Part shown: positions 5,429 to 5,501 of the stretch, one piece after another
Layout: every line of letters begins with the position of its first letter
Position numbering within the stretch: the stretch's first letter is position 1
From: an uncultured Ruminococcus sp.
Lineage (GTDB): Bacteria; Bacillota; Clostridia; Oscillospirales; Acutalibacteraceae
Length of the DNA stretch: 5,501 bases
Direction of reading: 5' to 3'
NCBI GenBank assembly: GCA_902772795.1
Contig: CACYBZ010000106.1
Location: 1-5,501 of the forward strand
Position numbers and translations under genes: made by a program
The notes under the pieces: generated by a model
What the model was told of the DNA's origin: nothing
Seen by the model: the letters and a program-made list of their open reading frames with translations, nothing else
Database searches by the model: none

Positions 5429-5501
5429 AAAAGTTTTTGTCCACTTTTTTCAAAAAGTGGTGGGGTCAAGGGGCAAAGCCCCTTGTGGGATTTTAAAGGG
5501 C
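5429..5501. repeat. Double-hairpin intergenic repeat after degV (runs off the edge)
   Basis: It starts with AAAAGTTTTTGTCC. Hairpin one is at 5441-5460: CCACTTTT and AAAAGTGG, 8 bp, 4-base loop. After TGGGGT comes hairpin two at 5467-5485: CAAGGGGC, loop AAA, GCCCCTTG, 8 bp. The sequence then continues GTGGGATTTTAAAGGGC to the window end. The composition is unlike the surrounding AT-rich spacers. I recall similar dispersed intergenic repeats in Ruminococcaceae and other Clostridia, but copy number cannot be judged here. It may also end degV transcription, though neither hairpin is followed by a proper T-tract. Confidence 0.7.

Noticed and set aside
5441..5485. Classical intrinsic terminator for degV
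   Set aside because: Neither hairpin is followed by a run of T on the plus strand, so I list the block as a repeat and only mention a possible terminator role.

Overview
The window looks like chromosomal DNA from a Gram-positive, low-to-moderate GC Clostridia-type bacterium, most likely a gut Ruminococcaceae/Oscillospiraceae (Ruminococcus-like). Grounds: a T-box leader on an aminoacyl-tRNA synthetase gene, strong AGGAGG-type ribosome binding sites, near-consensus sigma-A promoters with 17-bp spacers, a type-2 isoleucyl-tRNA synthetase, a DUF378 (YuzA-like) protein, a DegV protein, and a double-hairpin intergenic repeat of the kind I recall from that group. The taxonomy is an inference, not a search result.

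Layout. Four genes are on the minus strand and one on the plus strand. From left to right: ileS (5' two thirds, running off the left edge; 1-2034); its 345-bp leader with promoter, isoleucine T-box and terminator (2035-2379); a 69-aa DUF378 membrane protein (2380-2589); nadA, quinolinate synthase (2706-3623); and a hemolysin III/PAQR-family seven-helix membrane protein (3740-4411). A short AT-rich divergent promoter region (4412-4543) separates this from degV (4544-5401, plus strand, TTG start). After degV comes a GC-rich double-hairpin repeat that runs off the right edge (5429-5501).

How the parts work together. This is a housekeeping region rather than one pathway. The genes seem to be mostly separate transcription units, because good promoters precede ileS, nadA and degV. 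No convincing intrinsic terminator separates the minus-strand genes, so read-through from hemolysin III to nadA to DUF378 to ileS is possible. ileS is controlled by uncharged tRNA-Ile through the T-box: the specifier is AUC and the UGGU bulge fits the A discriminator of tRNA-Ile. nadA carries a palindrome on its -35 box, suggesting repression by a dedicated regulator. DegV (fatty-acid binding) and the PAQR-like protein (membrane) are transcribed divergently from a shared palindromic -10 element.

I see no CRISPR array, phage or transposase gene, toxin-antitoxin pair or defence system, and no clearly novel multi-gene system. The most interesting material is regulatory: the unusual T-box antiterminator, a 9-bp inverted repeat that could sequester the DUF378 ribosome binding site, the nadA operator candidates, and the double-hairpin repeat after degV.
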